Below, piece after piece: positions 5,325-7,153 of a stretch of DNA of 7,153 bases. The position numbers were made by a program, and so were the translations under genes. How positions within the stretch are numbered: position 1 is the stretch's first letter; each line of letters starts with the position of its first letter. The notes below the pieces were generated by a model, which searched no databases, had not been told where the DNA came from, and saw nothing but the letters and a program-made list of their open reading frames with translations. Origin of the DNA: Chloracidobacterium sp. UBA7659 (GTDB taxonomy: Bacteria; Acidobacteriota; Blastocatellia; Pyrinomonadales; Pyrinomonadaceae); assembly GCA_002483395.1 (NCBI GenBank), contig DLHV01000055.1:3212-10364 (forward strand). Direction: 5' to 3'.

Positions 5325-6221
5325 CTACTTCCCGTGGATGAACCTCTGAATATACGGATCCGGGCTCGAATGTAATGTCTCGTCGGAGCCACTGAAAATT
5401 ATCTTTCCGTCCCGCAACATTATCACTTCAGTGTTGATCAAACAAAGCGTTTGACCTTCTTTTTCGAACATTACATGCCCACCTTCATCGACGACGGCAT
5501 ACTCGGAAGACAAATATCCCACGTTGTTCATTTCGTGAGTGACGAAAATGGACGAGACGTCCTGTAGGTCGCGGAGCTTTATCGCAAGCTCGCAGATCGT
5601 CCGGGCGGTCGGCGGGTCAAGACCGGCAGTCGGTTCATCGAAAAGCACTATCTGCGGATCGCCGATCAGGGCTCGAGCAATGCCGACACGGCGCCGCATA
5701 CCGCCTGAAAGCTCAATGGGCATTTTGTCAATCGCATCCTCCAGATCAACGAACTGGAGCATACGGCGGACCTCGTGTTCGATCTCGTCCTCCTCAACCG
5801 ACTGCTCATTGAGCCGGTAAGCGACGTTGTCATAGACAGACAGGGAATCGAACAGTGCTCCTTCCTGAAAGACCATTCCTATCTTCTGCCGGACATCCAT
5901 CATGTCCTGCTCGTCGTATGCGGTGATCTCTTCGCCGTCGATAAATATTTGGCCCGCGTCAGGCTTCAAAAGCCCAAGCACAAGCCGGATTATGGTGGAT
6001 TTGCCGCCGCCGCTGCGTCCAAGGATCACTTTTGTCTCGCCGCGGCGCACCGTAAAGCTAATTCCGTCCAGAATGCGTTTCTCATCAAAAGCCAGATGGA
6101 CATTGCGAAATTCGATCGCCGGCACGACGCGGTCAGGTTCATTGACGGCATCTTCCAGTTCACGCTGTTCCGGAATTCTCTCGACTATTTGATCAATTTC
6201 GCCGCGATATGCAGAAACCAT
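5325..6221 (-). CDS. mlaF: ABC transporter ATPase, MlaF-like
   Basis: Cytoplasmic ATPase subunit that would energise the MlaE permease for lipid transport, 298 residues. All ABC motifs are intact: Walker [10 protein letters not shown] (68-76), Q-loop Q119 in [10 protein letters not shown], signature [15 protein letters not shown] (171-185), Walker B IVLFDE (191-196, E196 catalytic), D-loop AGLD (199-202) and switch histidine H229 in VTHEM. LSGGM rather than LSGGQ is usual in the MlaF group. Two features make it longer than typical MlaF: about 33 residues before the ABC core, and an extra segment around 240-266 ([20 protein letters not shown]) between the switch region and [11 protein letters not shown]. 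It starts 21 nt after the permease stop and ends 12 nt before the MCE gene. No Shine-Dalgarno motif precedes the ATG (CATCAAAATTT). Confidence 0.94.
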   Translation of the reverse strand: MVSAYRGEIDQIVERIPEQRELEDAVNEPDRVVPAIEFRNVHLAFDEKRILDGISFTVRRGETKVILGRSGGGKSTIIRLVLGLLKPDAGQIFIDGEEITAYDEQDMMDVRQKIGMVFQEGALFDSLSVYDNVAYRLNEQSVEEDEIEHEVRRMLQFVDLEDAIDKMPIELSGGMRRRVGIARALIGDPQIVLFDEPTAGLDPPTARTICELAIKLRDLQDVSSIFVTHEMNNVGYLSSEYAVVDEGGHVMFEKEGQTLCLINTEVIMLRDGKIIFSGSDETLHSSPDPYIQRFIHGK

Positions 6222-6242
6222 AAATTTTGATGATCGTTAATT

Positions 6243-7013
6243 CTATATCACGCCAACGCCAAGTATCGACTGGATCGCCTTTGCAAGAAAGAAGTCGAAT
6301 ATGATGACCCAGATCGACGAGAGCACGACCGCATTGATCGTAGAACGGCCGACGCCAACCGTTCCGCCGGTCGTGCTCAAACCTTTATGGCATGAGATCC
6401 CGCCGATGATCAAGCCGAAGAAGAACGGCTTAATCATACCGCCAATCAAGTCTCTTGAAGTGATACCGTTACGTACCGAGTTTATAAAAACGTCGTAGCT
6501 TTGGTCGAAAATATAGGAGGCGACCGAGCCGCCACCGACTATGCCGAAAATGTCCGAAGCGACGGTCAAGAGCGGAAGCATAAAAACCAACGCAATAACC
6601 CGCGGTGCGACGAGCTTTTTGACCGGGTCAGTGCCTAGCGCACGCATTGCGTCGATCTGCTGCGAGACGACCATCGAGCCAAGCTCGGCCGAGATGGCCG
6701 ATCCTATACGTCCGGAAACCATCAACGCCGTCAAAACGGGCCCGAGTTCCCGAATAAGCGAAACGGCGACGGACCGTCCAGCTTCGTTTTGAATTCCGTA
6801 ATACTGCAGAGTCGGAAACGTCTGTAAAACCAATACGCCGCCGGTGAAAAACCCTGTAAGCAGAACGATCGGCAGCGAACCGACGCCAATGATGTCCATT
6901 TGTCGGATCATCTCGGAAAAGTAGCGCGGTTTTTTGAATAGGTCGGAAACCACGCTCCAAATCAGCAAACTGATCTCCTGAAGCTCAAACAGAAATTTTG
7001 TAAGCGGATTCAT
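6243..7013 (-). CDS. mlaE: ABC transporter permease, MlaE family
   Basis: Inner-membrane permease of the Mla-type lipid transporter, 256 residues, the usual length. An amphipathic N-terminal stretch (about 7-25) leads to hydrophobic segments near 42-65, 138-160, 193-207 and 228-248. The family core, ELGPVLTALMVSGRIGSAI (89-107) continuing through ELGSM, QQIDAMRALG and DPVKKLVAPRVIA, provides the coupling region that contacts the ATPase. TVGVGRSTINAVV (218-230) is the other family signature. It is the first gene of the three-gene unit and follows a terminator, so its promoter should lie in 7014-7079. I see no convincing -35/-10 pair there. The bases just before the ATG (CTTCTAA) lack a Shine-Dalgarno motif. 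Confidence 0.95.
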   Translation of the reverse strand: MNPLTKFLFELQEISLLIWSVVSDLFKKPRYFSEMIRQMDIIGVGSLPIVLLTGFFTGGVLVLQTFPTLQYYGIQNEAGRSVAVSLIRELGPVLTALMVSGRIGSAISAELGSMVVSQQIDAMRALGTDPVKKLVAPRVIALVFMLPLLTVASDIFGIVGGGSVASYIFDQSYDVFINSVRNGITSRDLIGGMIKPFFFGLIIGGISCHKGLSTTGGTVGVGRSTINAVVLSSIWVIIFDFFLAKAIQSILGVGVI

Positions 7014-7079
7014 TTAGAAGCAGTCGATTCGTCAACGAAAAATACAATTTTGAAAAAGGTTACAACGAACGCCGCAAAT

Positions 7080-7118
7080 CGACAAACAAAGAAAGCCGAC
7101 CATGATTTATGATCGGCT
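7080..7118 (-). terminator. Rho-independent terminator of an upstream gene outside the window
   Basis: On the minus strand AGCCGATCAT (7118-7109) and ATGGTCGGCT (7103-7094) form a 10-bp stem with one G-U pair and a 5-nt loop. The U-rich TTTCTTTGTTTGTC follows directly. It ends a transcript arriving from the right edge and separates it from the permease operon. No T-run follows on the plus strand, so it acts one way. Confidence 0.8.
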
Positions 7119-7153
7119 GACACGTGCGTCTCTTCTTTGTGTGCGGGCTAATT
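7119..7153. other. Window edge, no gene recognised
   Basis: These 35 bases lie upstream of the terminator stem in the minus-strand direction. They probably hold the 3' untranslated end, or the last codons, of a gene to the right. There is too little sequence to identify it. Confidence 0.3.

Noticed and set aside
4741..5349. 202-codon plus-strand open frame
   Set aside because: It is antisense to the MCE gene. The Ser/Pro-rich translation looks like a reverse-frame shadow.
5669..5709. Degenerate ABC signature (LSGGM) as a sign of an inactive ATPase
   Set aside because: LSGGM is normal for the MlaF group, and Walker A, Walker B and the switch histidine are intact.
5775..6230. 151-codon plus-strand open frame
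   Set aside because: It is antisense to the ATPase gene, which is complete and motif-rich.

Overview
The window looks like a chromosomal segment of a free-living Gram-negative bacterium. Base composition is balanced, coding density is high, and every supported gene lies on the minus strand. The MlaE-MlaF-MlaD set implies an outer membrane. The style of the proteins and the intergenic palindromes recall Acidobacteriota of the Blastocatellia/Pyrinomonadaceae type. That placement is an impression from remembered sequences, not a search result.

Reading in the direction of transcription (right to left), the window opens with a rho-independent terminator (7080-7118) that ends an unseen upstream gene. 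A three-gene lipid-transport operon follows: an MlaE-type permease (7013-6243), an MlaF-type ATPase (6221-5325) and an MlaD-type MCE-domain protein (5312-4107). The gaps are 21 and 12 nt. The products should form an inner-membrane ABC complex that moves phospholipid or another lipid between inner and outer membrane. The MCE protein carries five spaced copies of a G-x-G-(T/S)-x-G...D...LY motif in its helical tail.

A 226-bp gap (4106-3881) holds a long imperfect inverted repeat, then a candidate promoter and a perfect palindrome that fits an ARG box. It leads into an arginine operon: argR (3880-3455), a P-loop NTPase of unknown function (3455-2409), a small VOC-fold protein (2406-2011), argC (2010-943), and, after a 128-bp gap with a REP-like palindrome, argD (814 to beyond the left edge). 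The first four genes overlap by 1 nt, are 2 nt apart, or abut exactly, so they are very probably co-transcribed and translationally coupled. ArgC and ArgD catalyse consecutive steps from N-acetylglutamyl phosphate to N-acetylornithine, and ArgR presumably represses the whole unit when arginine is plentiful.

The most intriguing element is the conserved-looking P-loop protein between argR and argC. Its family recurs in bacteria as far as I recall, but it has no function I can name, and its position suggests a role tied to arginine or glutamate metabolism. Secondary points are the heptad-spaced MCE repeats, an extra segment in the ATPase after its switch histidine, an 8-nt tandem repeat inside the 5' end of argC, and the near absence of Shine-Dalgarno motifs.
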